DNA of 64,000 nt from Alphaproteobacteria bacterium (lineage in GTDB: Bacteria; Pseudomonadota; Gammaproteobacteria; JAGOUN01): the NCBI GenBank assembly GCA_021151585.1, contig JAGKWX010000001.1:62001-126000 (forward strand), written 5' to 3'. This document shows, in pieces, positions 28,741 through 38,211 of the stretch. Under the pieces are notes generated by a model, which saw only the letters and a program-made list of their open reading frames with translations, searched no databases and was not told the DNA's origin. The translations under genes and the position numbers were made by a program. Position 1 is the first letter of the stretch; each line of letters starts with the position of its first letter.

Positions 28741-30159
28741 TTAACTTGCCTTTTTCGGCATATAAAGATCGGTAATTGTACCCTCAAATACTTCTGTCGC
28801 CATGGCAATAGATTCAGATAATGTTGGATGCGGATGAATAGTTAATGCGATATCTTCTGCGTCACAACCCATTTCAATAGCTAAACAAATTTCACCGATT
28901 AATTCTCCGGCATTAACGCCAACAATTGCACCACCAATAATACGATTAGTTTTTTTGTCAAAAATCACTTTTGTCATACCTTCATCACGACCTACGCTTA
29001 AAGCACGACCACTTGCTGCCCAAGGAAAAACGCCTTTGCCATAGTCAATACCTTTGGCCTTAGCTTCATTTTCCGTAACTCCCACCCAAGCAAGTTCGGG
29101 ATCGGTATACGCGACACTGGGAATGCAGGTTGGATCAAAATAATGTTTTTGACCCGCGATAACTTCTGCAGCAATACGCCCTTCTGGCACAGCTTTATGC
29201 GCTAACATCGGATTACCAACAACATCTCCGATAGCAAAAATATGGGGTACATTGGTGCGTTGCTGCTTATCTACAGCAATAAATCCACGCTCATCTACGT
29301 GGACACCCGCTTTATCCGCATCAATCAGTGCGCCATTCGGTCTACGACCAACAGCAACAAGAATACGATCAAAACGTTGCGGTTCTTGAGGCGCCGACTC
29401 ACCTTCAAATGTTACATACAAACCATCTGTTTTAGCTTCAACTTTAGTAACCTTTGTTTTTAAATAAATATTTTCATATTGTTTTGCTACGCGTTTGTGT
29501 AATGGTTTAACAACATCTGCATCAGCGCCAGGAATAATTTGGTCCATCATTTCGACGATAGAAATTTGACTGCCTAATGCACGATATACTGTGGCCATTT
29601 CCAAACCGATAATACCGCCCCCTAACACCAGCATCTTACCTTGTGTGTCCTCTAATTTAAGCGCGCCAGTTGAATTAATCACTCGTGGATCTTCTGGCAC
29701 AAATGGTAATTTAACTGGTTGAGAACCAACAGCAATAATCGCATGCTCAAATTTAACAATAGTTTTTTCACCAGCACTAGTAGTGACTTCAATTTCATGA
29801 GCAGAAATAAATTTTCCGCTACCCGTTAAAATATCTACTTTACGTTGTTTAGCTAATGCTTTTAAACCGCCCGTTAAGCGTGTAATAACACTATCTTTCC
29901 AAGCAGCGATTTTTTTTAAATCCAATTGCGGCTTGCCAAAGGAAACGCCGTGGGCCTCCATGTCAGCTGCATCATCCATCACCTTCGCAACGTGCAGTAA
30001 AGCTTTGGATGGAATGCACCCAACATTTAAGCACACGCCACCGATGCTGTCATAGCGCTCGATTAAAACAACTTTTTTCCCTAAATCTGAGGCACGAAAA
30101 GCGGCTGTATATCCACCAGGACCGCTACCTAATACGACAACTTGTGTTTCTATGGTCAT
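28741..30159 (-). CDS. lpdA: Dihydrolipoyl dehydrogenase (E3)
   Basis: This 472-residue flavoprotein has an FAD motif VVLGSGPGGYTAAFRA, the redox disulfide GGVCLNVGCIPSK, an NAD motif VLGGGIIGLEMATV, and the active-site His-Glu pair in TIHPHPTLSES. It reoxidises the lipoyl groups of AceF (and of the 2-oxoglutarate complex) with NAD. AGGAG precedes the ATG. It follows aceF by 75 bp, a gap that holds a Fur-box-like sequence. Confidence 0.97.
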   Translation of the reverse strand: MTIETQVVVLGSGPGGYTAAFRASDLGKKVVLIERYDSIGGVCLNVGCIPSKALLHVAKVMDDAADMEAHGVSFGKPQLDLKKIAAWKDSVITRLTGGLKALAKQRKVDILTGSGKFISAHEIEVTTSAGEKTIVKFEHAIIAVGSQPVKLPFVPEDPRVINSTGALKLEDTQGKMLVLGGGIIGLEMATVYRALGSQISIVEMMDQIIPGADADVVKPLHKRVAKQYENIYLKTKVTKVEAKTDGLYVTFEGESAPQEPQRFDRILVAVGRRPNGALIDADKAGVHVDERGFIAVDKQQRTNVPHIFAIGDVVGNPMLAHKAVPEGRIAAEVIAGQKHYFDPTCIPSVAYTDPELAWVGVTENEAKAKGIDYGKGVFPWAASGRALSVGRDEGMTKVIFDKKTNRIIGGAIVGVNAGELIGEICLAIEMGCDAEDIALTIHPHPTLSESIAMATEVFEGTITDLYMPKKAS

Positions 30160-30221
30160 GTTCTAATTTCTCCTACAACTAATTATTTTTTTGAAAATTC
30201 ATCTTTTTGTTACAATATCGG

Positions 30222-30235
30222 TAACGATTATCATT
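30222..30235. promoter_or_regulatory. Fur-box-like sequence between aceF and lpdA (tentative)
   Basis: The minus strand reads AATGATAATCGTTA, 13 of 14 positions identical to the core of the Fur consensus (AATGATAATCATTA). It reaches the aceF stop codon and lies about 65 bp upstream of lpdA. No promoter was identified next to it, so it may be fortuitous. Confidence 0.2.
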
Positions 30236-31830
30236 TACACCAACTGCTGTACATCACTTAGCGCTTTACTCAAACATCCAGAAAACCTCGCACCCTCAGC
30301 GCCATCAATCACACGATGATCATAAGACAACGATAAAGGCAACAATAAACGCGGCACAAAATTACCGTCTTGGTATACCGGCTTTATTTGCGATTTGGAA
30401 ACACCTAAAATCGCCACTTCAGGGGCATTAACAATAGGTGTAAAAGCTGTGCCACCAATTCCACCTAAACTTGAAATGGTAAAACACCCACCTTGCATAT
30501 CCTTAGGCAACAATTTTCCTTGTCGTGCTTTTTCACTCACTTCACCTAATTCTTTTGCCAAAGTATAAACATCTTTTTTATCAACATCGCGAATCACTGG
30601 CACAACCAATCCGTCGGGCGTATCTACAGCAACACCAATATGAAAATATTTTTTCACTATAAGTGATTGATTATCGGGTGATAAAGAGGCATTAAAACGA
30701 GGAAATTCTTTCAACGCACAAACAACTGCTTTCATAATAAAAACAAGTGGTGTCAATTTAACACCTTTACTGTCAGCCTCTGTTTTTTGCGCCTTACGAT
30801 AGGCTTCTAGATCAGTAATATCCGCTTCATCAAATTGCGTAACATGAGGAACAACGATCCAATTGCGGCCTAAATTTGTGCCCGTTAATTTCTTGATTTT
30901 ACTTAAAGCATGCGTTTCCACTTCACCAAACTTACTAAAATCAATAATAGGCATCTCGGGCAAACTAAAACCAGACTTGCCGCCACTTTGCGCAATCACC
31001 AGTTGTTGTTTGACATACAATTGTACATCTTCTTTTAAAATTCGGCCTTTAGGGCCTGTGGCTTTCACTCGCGATAAATCAACACCAAATTCACTAGCAA
31101 TCCTACGAACAATTGGAGTTGCATGGAAGTTGGGGTTAATGGCTGCTGTTTCAGCAGTTTTGGTTAACTGTATTATATCACTGCTAATTACTGTAGTGCT
31201 CAAATCTGCAATGGGCGCCTTGTAAGGGCTAGCGGTGTTCGCCCTGGTTAGGTCTGCACTAGGCTCCGAAGAAGGGCGAGCGCTGCTAGCCCCTATGATC
31301 TCAATCGTTGCTACCTTAGCACCTTCCGATAGTTTGTCACCAACGTTTACCAATATTTCTTTAATGGTTCCTGAAAACGGCGATGGCACTTCCATCGTGG
31401 CCTTATCGCTTTCTAACGTCACAATTCCTTGATCAAGATCAACGTGATCACCTGGTTTAACATTAATTTCAATGACATCGACCTGGTCAGCACCACCAAG
31501 ATCTGGCACGATGATGTCGACTATCTGTGCTGTTGTTGCAGACTCTAGAGAGCAAGCGCCGCTCACGCCTACATCAGTCGAAGCATCGTTTGTTACCACA
31601 TCAACCACTGCGACACAGTGCCCTTCTGATAATTTATCGCCAATCTTTACATGCAACTCTTTAATTATACCAGCACATGTTGCGGGCACTTCCATCGTCG
31701 CCTTATCGCTTTCTAAAGTCACAATTCCTTGATCCAGTTCAACCATATCGCCCGGTTTAACATTCAGTTCAATAACGTCAACACTTTCTGCACCGCCGAG
31801 ATCTGGAACTAGAATTTTTTTTAATGTCAT
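30235..31830 (-). CDS. aceF: Pyruvate dehydrogenase E2, dihydrolipoyl acetyltransferase with two lipoyl domains
   Basis: This is a 531-residue protein. Two lipoyl domains carry the lipoylated Lys43 and Lys143 in identical VTLESDKATMEVP motifs. They are followed by Ser/Ala-rich linkers, a peripheral subunit-binding domain (about 235-270, ATPIVRRIASEFGVDLSRVK) and the catalytic domain with SYDHRVIDG near the C-terminus. E. coli has three lipoyl domains; two is common elsewhere. The repeated domains are visible as a DNA repeat of about 120 bp (around 31385-31505 and 31690-31810). It follows aceE by 65 bp. Confidence 0.97.
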   Translation of the reverse strand: MTLKKILVPDLGGAESVDVIELNVKPGDMVELDQGIVTLESDKATMEVPATCAGIIKELHVKIGDKLSEGHCVAVVDVVTNDASTDVGVSGACSLESATTAQIVDIIVPDLGGADQVDVIEINVKPGDHVDLDQGIVTLESDKATMEVPSPFSGTIKEILVNVGDKLSEGAKVATIEIIGASSARPSSEPSADLTRANTASPYKAPIADLSTTVISSDIIQLTKTAETAAINPNFHATPIVRRIASEFGVDLSRVKATGPKGRILKEDVQLYVKQQLVIAQSGGKSGFSLPEMPIIDFSKFGEVETHALSKIKKLTGTNLGRNWIVVPHVTQFDEADITDLEAYRKAQKTEADSKGVKLTPLVFIMKAVVCALKEFPRFNASLSPDNQSLIVKKYFHIGVAVDTPDGLVVPVIRDVDKKDVYTLAKELGEVSEKARQGKLLPKDMQGGCFTISSLGGIGGTAFTPIVNAPEVAILGVSKSQIKPVYQDGNFVPRLLLPLSLSYDHRVIDGAEGARFSGCLSKALSDVQQLV

Positions 31831-31895
31831 AATAATTTACCTATATCGTGTTTAACGAGAGAATAAGCAGATTACCCTGCTAACCCCTATCACTG

Positions 31896-34556
31896 TTATA
31901 TTGTTAGTGGATGTGGTTTGTCACCATCAATGTTATATTTTTGTTTCGCTTGTTGCGCCACTTCTTGCGCGACATCACCACGTTTTACTAAAGCTACAAT
32001 CGCTGTATAAGCTATATAGTAGCGATTGACTTCGAAAAATTCACGAAGAGCTTCACGCGTATCACTGCGACCAAAACCATCCGTTCCTAATACATGATAA
32101 TCTGTATTAACAAAGCCGCGAATTTGTTCTGCATAGGTACGAATGTAATCTGTCGCCGCAACAATCGGTCCAGACATTTTTTCTACACATTGTTCAAGAT
32201 AACTTGTTTTAGGTGCTTTATCTAAATTTAAATTATTATAACGGGCAGCTTGTTCGGCATCACGTTTTAATTCATTAAAACTCGTGACACTCCAGACATC
32301 TGCGGAAATTTGAAAATCATGTTCTAATAATTCAGCTGCTGCTAACGCTTCACGTAAAATCGCACCAGAACTAAATAAATTGACATTGGTTTTGTTTGTT
32401 TGCACGCTGCTTCGTAACAAATACATCCCTTTAATGATCCCTTCTTCCACACCTTCAGGCATAGCAGGATGAACATATTTTTCATTCATCGCCATAACAT
32501 AGAAAAAGACATCTTCTTGATCATGAAACATACGTTGTAAACCATGACGCACAATCACTGCCATTTCATAACCAAATGTTGGATCATAGGCAATACAGGT
32601 AGGCACTGTGCTGGCTATCACTAAACTATGACCATCTTGATGTTGCAATCCTTCACCATCTAATGTCGTACGTCCAGCAGTACCACCAAACAAAAATCCG
32701 CGAGTACGCATGTCAGCAGCAGCCCAAATAAAATCACCAATACGCTGAAAACCAAACATCGAGTAATAGGTGAAAACCGGAATCATAGGCAAAGCATTAA
32801 CGCTATATGAGGTTCCAGCTGCAATCCAAGAAGCTAAACAACCAGCTTCAGTAATACCTTCCATTAAAATTTGTCCATTTGGCATTTCTTTATAATAAGA
32901 AATTTGCGCTTTATCTTCTGGTGTATAACGCTGACCAACATGAGAATAAATACCCACTTGACGAAACAAACCCTCCATGCCAAAGGTTCTCACTTCATCA
33001 GAAAACATGGGTACAACATATTGGCCAATCGCTTTATCCTTTAATAATGCAGACAAAATACGCGCAAGCGCCATCGTCGATGAAATTTCTCTATCGCCAG
33101 AACCTTGCACCACCGCATCAAATACATTTAAATCTGGCACAGGTAGTTTAGGTGCATCACTAAACCGCGCCGGCAAATACCCACCCATCTCATGTCGACG
33201 CGCATGCATATACTTAACTTCTTGGCTGTCGTTTCCAGGATGATAATAATCAAGATTTTTAATTTGTTCATCACTGATAGGTAATTTGAAACGATCGCGA
33301 AATAATTGTAATTCTTCAAAAGTCATTTCTAATTGATTATGCGCGATATTCTTACTTTCCGCTGGCGCCAAACCATGACCTTTAATTCCCATCAATAAAA
33401 TAACTGTTGGTCCTTTGCTATTTTTTGTTGCTAAATCAAAAGCGGCAAAAACTTTTTTGCGATCATGTCCTGCACGACCTAATGCATTAATTTGCTCATC
33501 TGTCATGTCCGCAACTAATGCTGCTAATTCAGGACTTTGATTGAAGAAATGTTCACGCATATATTGAGGGCCATTTGCTGCCAAAGTTTGTAAATCGCCA
33601 TCAACCAAATTATCTAATGCTTTTTGCAAAACACCCGCTTTGTCTTTCGCAAACAAAGCATCCCATGAACTGTCCCAAACTGCTTTGACGACATTCCAAT
33701 TGCAACCTTTAAACAAACCTTCCATTTCATCAATAATCTTATAATTACTACGCACCAAACCATCTAAACGCTGTAAATTACAATTAACGATATACACTAA
33801 GTTGTCTAAATCTTCATTGGCAGCTTGACATAGTGCTGCTCGTGATTCTGGTTCATCCATTTCACCGTCGCCACAAAATACCCATACACGTCTACCGTGT
33901 GTATTTTGCAAACCACGATGTTGTAAATATTTTAGAAAGCGCGCGGCATATACACCTTGCATTTGCCCAAGACCTAAAGAAACAGTTGCAAATTGCCAAA
34001 AGTTTGGCATTAACCATGGGTGTGGATAAGAAGACAATCCATGACCACCAATTTCTTGGCGAAAGTTATCGAGATGCTGTTGATCTAAGCGACCTTCCAA
34101 ATAGGCGCGAGCATAATTAATTTCAGACGAATGGCCTTGGAAATAGACTAAGTCACCTAATTGCGATTCTGTACGACCTTTGAAAAAATAATTCAAGCCA
34201 ACTTCATAAGCTGTTGCTATAGAATTACATGATGAAATATGGCCACCAACACCACCTGTTTTGCGACGAGAACGCAAAATAATCATTAGTGAATTCCAAC
34301 GATTAATTGCTTCGATTTTTTCTTCTATTTCTATATCACCTGGAAACTGAGCTTGCTGATCCGGGGTAAATGAACTGCGGTATCCGGTACGCAATGAGGT
34401 CGATGCCACAGGTACGCCAGCTTTCGCTGCTTTTTGCAAAACTTGATCTAAAATGAATTTCGCACGATCAGCCCCTTCACGCTCAACCAAGGACTCAAGT
34501 GCAGCAAGCCATTCTTGGGTTTCTAAGATATCAACATCATTATGATTATTTGTCAT
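31896..34556 (-). CDS. aceE: Pyruvate dehydrogenase E1 component (homodimeric)
   Basis: This 886-residue thiamine-diphosphate enzyme decarboxylates pyruvate. The start MTNNHNDVDILETQEWLAAL at 34556 is the family N-terminus; a TTG-type extension to 34679 would overlap ampE and encodes an unrelated hydrophobic stretch. The ThDP motif is seen at VWVFCGDGEMDEPES, then NLVYIVNCNLQRLDGLVRSN. RAGHDRKKVFAAF and the C-terminal TDGFGRSDTREALREFFEV are also present. Gene order ampD-ampE-aceE-aceF-lpd matches E. coli without aroP and pdhR, so PdhR control from the usual adjacent gene is missing here. Confidence 0.97.
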   Translation of the reverse strand: MTNNHNDVDILETQEWLAALESLVEREGADRAKFILDQVLQKAAKAGVPVASTSLRTGYRSSFTPDQQAQFPGDIEIEEKIEAINRWNSLMIILRSRRKTGGVGGHISSCNSIATAYEVGLNYFFKGRTESQLGDLVYFQGHSSEINYARAYLEGRLDQQHLDNFRQEIGGHGLSSYPHPWLMPNFWQFATVSLGLGQMQGVYAARFLKYLQHRGLQNTHGRRVWVFCGDGEMDEPESRAALCQAANEDLDNLVYIVNCNLQRLDGLVRSNYKIIDEMEGLFKGCNWNVVKAVWDSSWDALFAKDKAGVLQKALDNLVDGDLQTLAANGPQYMREHFFNQSPELAALVADMTDEQINALGRAGHDRKKVFAAFDLATKNSKGPTVILLMGIKGHGLAPAESKNIAHNQLEMTFEELQLFRDRFKLPISDEQIKNLDYYHPGNDSQEVKYMHARRHEMGGYLPARFSDAPKLPVPDLNVFDAVVQGSGDREISSTMALARILSALLKDKAIGQYVVPMFSDEVRTFGMEGLFRQVGIYSHVGQRYTPEDKAQISYYKEMPNGQILMEGITEAGCLASWIAAGTSYSVNALPMIPVFTYYSMFGFQRIGDFIWAAADMRTRGFLFGGTAGRTTLDGEGLQHQDGHSLVIASTVPTCIAYDPTFGYEMAVIVRHGLQRMFHDQEDVFFYVMAMNEKYVHPAMPEGVEEGIIKGMYLLRSSVQTNKTNVNLFSSGAILREALAAAELLEHDFQISADVWSVTSFNELKRDAEQAARYNNLNLDKAPKTSYLEQCVEKMSGPIVAATDYIRTYAEQIRGFVNTDYHVLGTDGFGRSDTREALREFFEVNRYYIAYTAIVALVKRGDVAQEVAQQAKQKYNIDGDKPHPLTI

Positions 34557-34624
34557 TCCTACACCTACAATATGCAATAAAACTATACAAGTGCTCAGCC
34601 AGCAAACACTGACAATAACACAAC

Positions 34625-35458
34625 CTAAAACAAAATAATTAGTGCCAACACTACTAGCCAAATAAATAGTGAACGGCAAACCAAATAATACGCCTCTTCA
34701 AATTGAGCCAAAACCATGGTTGTATCTGGAGATTCCTCAGCACGAACCGCAACATGCCCGCAAGCATATAAAATTTGATACGTTGCTTTCACTTCTGTTT
34801 TAAACGATGTTTGCCAGACAGTAAAAATATCAGTAAAATGGCCAGCCAAACAAAAGCTCAAAGCAAGCAAACGAGCAGGAATCCAATCTAAAACAAACGC
34901 TATTTTTTCGGCAAAATGCTGCATTTTTTCCATAACATTATCACAGTGATAAACAGATAACTTATGTATCATACGGTACAATACTGCGCCCACGGGGCCA
35001 CAAACAACAAACCAAAATAAAACAGCGAAAACACGTTGCAACGATGCACGATAAAAGGCTTTCATCAGTAGATCAGGAGTAATGTCACCAGTCTCGAGCA
35101 CATCAAAGTACTCAAATAAAAGAGCGCGCGCACTTTCAAGGTTACCTAACTCAATTTGTTCATAACACTCACGAATCTGGACACGAAGATGCGTATTTCC
35201 TAGACAGTATATCAACACAATTAAATCAAAGATCCAACTTGCCCAGCCAAAAGACACTTGTGCCAATACCCAATGCGCTAAAAAAATAACAGCTACCACT
35301 GGAATGATGCTAAATGGCAGAGCGAAATACGCATTTCTCTTAACCATAAGAGTTATTTTTTGAGAATATTGTTCAAACCAATGATGTTCGCGCCAAGGAT
35401 GAATGAAAACTGCCATACGCTCAGCCAGCAAAGCCAACAAAATGATAATCAACGACAT
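34625..35458 (-). CDS. ampE: AmpE-like inner-membrane protein
   Basis: This 277-residue multipass protein has hydrophobic segments at the N-terminus, around residue 50-90 (FSIIPVVAVIFLAHWVL), at 140-165 (VFAVLFWFVVCGPVGAVLY) and at the extreme C-terminus (LFIWLVVLALIILF). The family segment FYRASLQRVFAVLFWF with GPVGAVLYR is clear. In enterobacteria AmpE is encoded with AmpD; its role in muropeptide signalling is poorly defined. It starts 15 bp after ampD. Confidence 0.92.
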   Translation of the reverse strand: MSLIIILLALLAERMAVFIHPWREHHWFEQYSQKITLMVKRNAYFALPFSIIPVVAVIFLAHWVLAQVSFGWASWIFDLIVLIYCLGNTHLRVQIRECYEQIELGNLESARALLFEYFDVLETGDITPDLLMKAFYRASLQRVFAVLFWFVVCGPVGAVLYRMIHKLSVYHCDNVMEKMQHFAEKIAFVLDWIPARLLALSFCLAGHFTDIFTVWQTSFKTEVKATYQILYACGHVAVRAEESPDTTMVLAQFEEAYYLVCRSLFIWLVVLALIILF

Positions 35459-35473
35459 AATACGCTCCGCATC

Positions 35474-36031
35474 CTATTTTAAGATGTGCATTAGACCATA
35501 ATAATGCGTCCAATCAAAGTATGGACCAGGGTCAGTTTTACGATTTGGCGCAATATCACTATGACCAACGATAGTTTTTGGCGTAATGCCTGGATAAATT
35601 TTCATCAACATCCGGGTAATATGCGCCAATTGTTGGTACTGAATGCTTTCGAAAGGCAAGACATCGCTACCTTCTAGCTCAATACCTATAGAAAAATCAT
35701 TGCAAGCGGAACGCCCATGAAAATTTGATTGACCTGCATGCCACGCACGCAGATGAAAAGGAACAAATTGTATCACTTCACCACTACGACGAATAAACAA
35801 ATGCGCCGAGACTCTTAACTGCGCAATGTCTGCATAAGAAGAATGCTTGTCCACTTGCAAACGTCCCATAAACAAATCTTCAACATCACCCCCGCCAAAT
35901 ACCCCCGACGGAAGACTAATATTATGAATAACAAGTAAATCAATAGCCATACCCAGCGGACGATCATCACAATGTGGCGAAGCGGCAAAACGGCTCCCGA
36001 CCAACAAGCCATCTGAATTAATATTATACAT
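35474..36031 (-). CDS. ampD: 1,6-anhydro-N-acetylmuramyl-L-alanine amidase
   Basis: This 185-residue cytoplasmic zinc amidase cleaves recycled anhydro-muropeptides. The zinc ligands are seen in LLVIHNISLP (His) and VGHSDIAPNRKTDPGPYFDW (His, Asp), with the catalytic Glu in SIGIELEGSD and Lys in RKTDPG. It lacks a signal peptide, consistent with cytoplasmic action. It is the first gene of ampD-ampE, upstream of the pyruvate dehydrogenase genes. Confidence 0.96.
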   Translation of the reverse strand: MYNINSDGLLVGSRFAASPHCDDRPLGMAIDLLVIHNISLPSGVFGGGDVEDLFMGRLQVDKHSSYADIAQLRVSAHLFIRRSGEVIQFVPFHLRAWHAGQSNFHGRSACNDFSIGIELEGSDVLPFESIQYQQLAHITRMLMKIYPGITPKTIVGHSDIAPNRKTDPGPYFDWTHYYGLMHILK

Positions 36032-36142
36032 TATACCGCTGCTTAGAAAAAATAGTGAATTTCATATATTGTCTCAAAAAAACGAGCAAAAACATAGAAA
36101 TGTAGCAAAATATTACAAAACATTGATATAATAAGAACAATT

Positions 36143-37759
36143 TTGAATATCACTTTGATGCCTGCAATGCGACAATTTTTACTTTATCCCCTAATTAATG
36201 CTAAAGATAATGCAGATAAATGCCAAGAACTTGCGCCCATTGCAAACAAGGAGTCAATAAGAGCTCATTCTAGCGGTGCGCAAGCCGTTGCCATACCGCA
36301 CAACAACAAACTTAATCACAGTGCTCAACCAACTAAAAACAAAAAAAAACAGGTCGAAATTGATAAGAACGCCGAGATGGTTGTTTATGAAACCAGCTAC
36401 CCCTCAGGAACGTCGCAAAATCGACACGATGACCTCATCGCCGCCATAAAAAATCCGCTGACAGTGCCAATAAAAACAGGCGATGCGAAAAATAGCAATT
36501 CAACACATCGATTTCAAGAATTTCTAGGCACATATCATCACTTGAGCGCAAAAGAGCTCGCAGATATCAATACACAACTACTGCGTTGTACACATCAAAT
36601 TCTACATGACCACTTTCCAAATCTTGCTGAAGAAAAACGATTATATGCCTTTATTTTTTTTAAAGCGCTACTGGCAAAAAATACAAGTGCCAACCCCAGA
36701 ACGTTTGAAGCAACGACTCACAATATTACAAAAAAATTTGCTAAACTCATGAAGAACAATAAATTCCAAACGTTGTTCTCAGAATTGTCTCTGTATATCG
36801 ACAGTCTGCTTGGACTAAGAGACGCAACACCAATATCGTATTTCGAACAACTGTTTATTGCCGCTTTTTTAACTAACGCAGCCAAACTCGAACAATCCTC
36901 ACCAGCAAGATGGAGAGCAAATCTCCAGGAAAAAATTGAACTCAATCACTATTTTGAACAAAAAACTGACGCTATTAATGACGCTATCGAGCAATCCTGC
37001 GCACAACACGGCATGACACAATTGCTTTTTGAAAACTATTTACTCGAAAATTTATATCATTTTTCCATCTTCGCCACAAGCGAACCCGACATCGCCAATG
37101 AAATCAAAAATATTTTCAACATATTTGTCGCTCAATTACAACCAGTGTGGGCGGTACTCCCTGAGTCTATACCACTCTGGAGGCGCGCTCACTTTTTGCA
37201 CACCCATGGCAATCAACTATTCATTAGCACAGACGCAGAAATCACTCACCTCTTCATGGCGCATAATGCAAAACTAAATAGCAACCCCTCAATTCATACC
37301 GAATTTTTTTCTAGAAAAATTCGTTCAAATACCGCCCCTCTTTATTTAGGGCCCGCTGGTTGTAAAAACATCAAAGAGCTGAAACACGATTTAAAACAAA
37401 ATCAATACAAAAAATACCTGGAATTGGCAAGCTTTACTCTTGGCTTGCTGATGTGTGCGCTGGCTGCCCTGAGTCAACATCAGAGGCTTATTCATCTAAG
37501 CAATGTAGAAAAAAACGCCACCATGGTTTTATTTATCGGCGCCGGAACATTGATCACATCCCTTACAGCATTTTACGATAGAGCCATAAGGGCGCACAAC
37601 GAAGCAGCGATTAAAAAAACACTCAGCGTTTTTTCTAAAGCTCCCGGCGCGCAACTATATCAACCGACGCATCATACTAGCGAACAAAGCAATGACATAG
37701 AAGCTCAGGCTAATCCGTTAAAGCACGAGAATAATATCAACTCACCGTACCTGAGATAA
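36143..37759 (+). CDS. Orphan protein with C-terminal two-helix membrane hairpin
   Basis: The protein has 538 residues from a TTG at 36143; an ATG five codons later (36158) is equally possible. I recognise no family. Residues 1-115 are polar and probably disordered, with a basic patch (PTKNKKKQVEIDK). Residues 120-415 look helical and soluble. Two hydrophobic helices follow at about 424-444 (LELASFTLGLLMCALAALS) and 458-480 (ATMVLFIGAGTLITSLTAFY), then a polar tail with a Glu/Asn/His-rich end. There is no signal peptide. A TATAAT is present at about 36126. This composition resembles Legionellales effectors that insert in host membranes, but that is inference only. Confidence 0.75.
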   Translation: MNITLMPAMRQFLLYPLINAKDNADKCQELAPIANKESIRAHSSGAQAVAIPHNNKLNHSAQPTKNKKKQVEIDKNAEMVVYETSYPSGTSQNRHDDLIAAIKNPLTVPIKTGDAKNSNSTHRFQEFLGTYHHLSAKELADINTQLLRCTHQILHDHFPNLAEEKRLYAFIFFKALLAKNTSANPRTFEATTHNITKKFAKLMKNNKFQTLFSELSLYIDSLLGLRDATPISYFEQLFIAAFLTNAAKLEQSSPARWRANLQEKIELNHYFEQKTDAINDAIEQSCAQHGMTQLLFENYLLENLYHFSIFATSEPDIANEIKNIFNIFVAQLQPVWAVLPESIPLWRRAHFLHTHGNQLFISTDAEITHLFMAHNAKLNSNPSIHTEFFSRKIRSNTAPLYLGPAGCKNIKELKHDLKQNQYKKYLELASFTLGLLMCALAALSQHQRLIHLSNVEKNATMVLFIGAGTLITSLTAFYDRAIRAHNEAAIKKTLSVFSKAPGAQLYQPTHHTSEQSNDIEAQANPLKHENNINSPYLR

Positions 37760-37825
37760 CACATAAGATTTGGCTGTAAAAAAATATGTAGAAATCGTAC
37801 GATGTTGTGCTATATTACTCACATT

Positions 37826-37842
37826 ATTAAGAAACCCTTAAG
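37826..37842 (+). promoter_or_regulatory. PmrA-box-like direct repeat
   Basis: ATTAAG-(5 nt)-CTTAAG matches the PmrA consensus YTTAAK-N5-YTTAAK at 11 of 12 positions. It lies 11 bp before the ATG of the 93-residue gene, downstream of a plausible -10 (TATATT at about 37811), which is an unusual place for an activator site. Confidence 0.3.
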
Positions 37843-37853
37843 AGATTAAAACC

Positions 37854-38135
37854 ATGCTGAACTCGCTCAACGGATTATTTCACGCTCACAAGCCTGGCAA
37901 TACAACAGTTGATAACGTCGAAAAGTTACTTTTACAAGGCATGTTTAGCGCTTTTGATCATCTTACCAATGCAGCCCTGGATATAGCCAACGCCCCAGAC
38001 TGCATCAACACAGATGCAAAACTATCGGCAACTACGGCTTCTCATGGACTAGTGGGTGGCGTAGCTGGACTCTATGCTCAACAAACCGTTGGGAAAAATT
38101 TTGTTGTCCAAACAACAGCATATCTAGCTAAGTAA
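37854..38135 (+). CDS. Small orphan protein, 93 residues
   Basis: No family recognised. The protein has a polar first half (MLNSLNGLFHAHKPGN, VEKLLLQGMFSAFDHLTNA). Its C-terminal third is mildly hydrophobic and Gly/Ala-rich (SHGLVGGVAGLYAQQTVGKN), which could be an amphipathic or membrane-associating helix. There is no signal peptide. AAGAG lies about nine bases before the ATG. It is separated from the preceding orphan by 94 bp with its own promoter-like sequence, and is followed by a GC-rich hairpin. The two neighbouring orphan genes form a small island between ampD and the cation exporter. Confidence 0.6.
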   Translation: MLNSLNGLFHAHKPGNTTVDNVEKLLLQGMFSAFDHLTNAALDIANAPDCINTDAKLSATTASHGLVGGVAGLYAQQTVGKNFVVQTTAYLAK

Positions 38136-38147
38136 CACAACTCAGAT

Positions 38148-38166
38148 AAGGGCGACTACCGCCCTT
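38148..38166. terminator. Hairpin after the small orphan gene
   Basis: AAGGGCG-(ACTAC)-CGCCCTT is a 7-bp perfect stem 12 bases after the stop codon. It has no T-run, so termination is uncertain. Confidence 0.4.
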
Positions 38167-38211
38167 ACTGTAAATTCCGCCGTTAACGCTTGCTAAACAT
38201 ACTTAAGATGC

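Noticed and set aside
28740..28808. N-terminal extension of tldD
   Set aside because: It overlaps the coding 3' end of lpdA and adds residues absent from TldD; the start at 28739 follows the lpdA stop by one base.
31385..31810. DNA repeat of about 120 bp inside aceF
   Set aside because: It is fully explained by the two homologous lipoyl domains and is not a mobile or regulatory repeat.
34557..34679. N-terminal extension of aceE by 41 residues
   Set aside because: The extension overlaps the 3' end of ampE, is hydrophobic and unlike any E1; the ATG at 34556 gives the family N-terminus.
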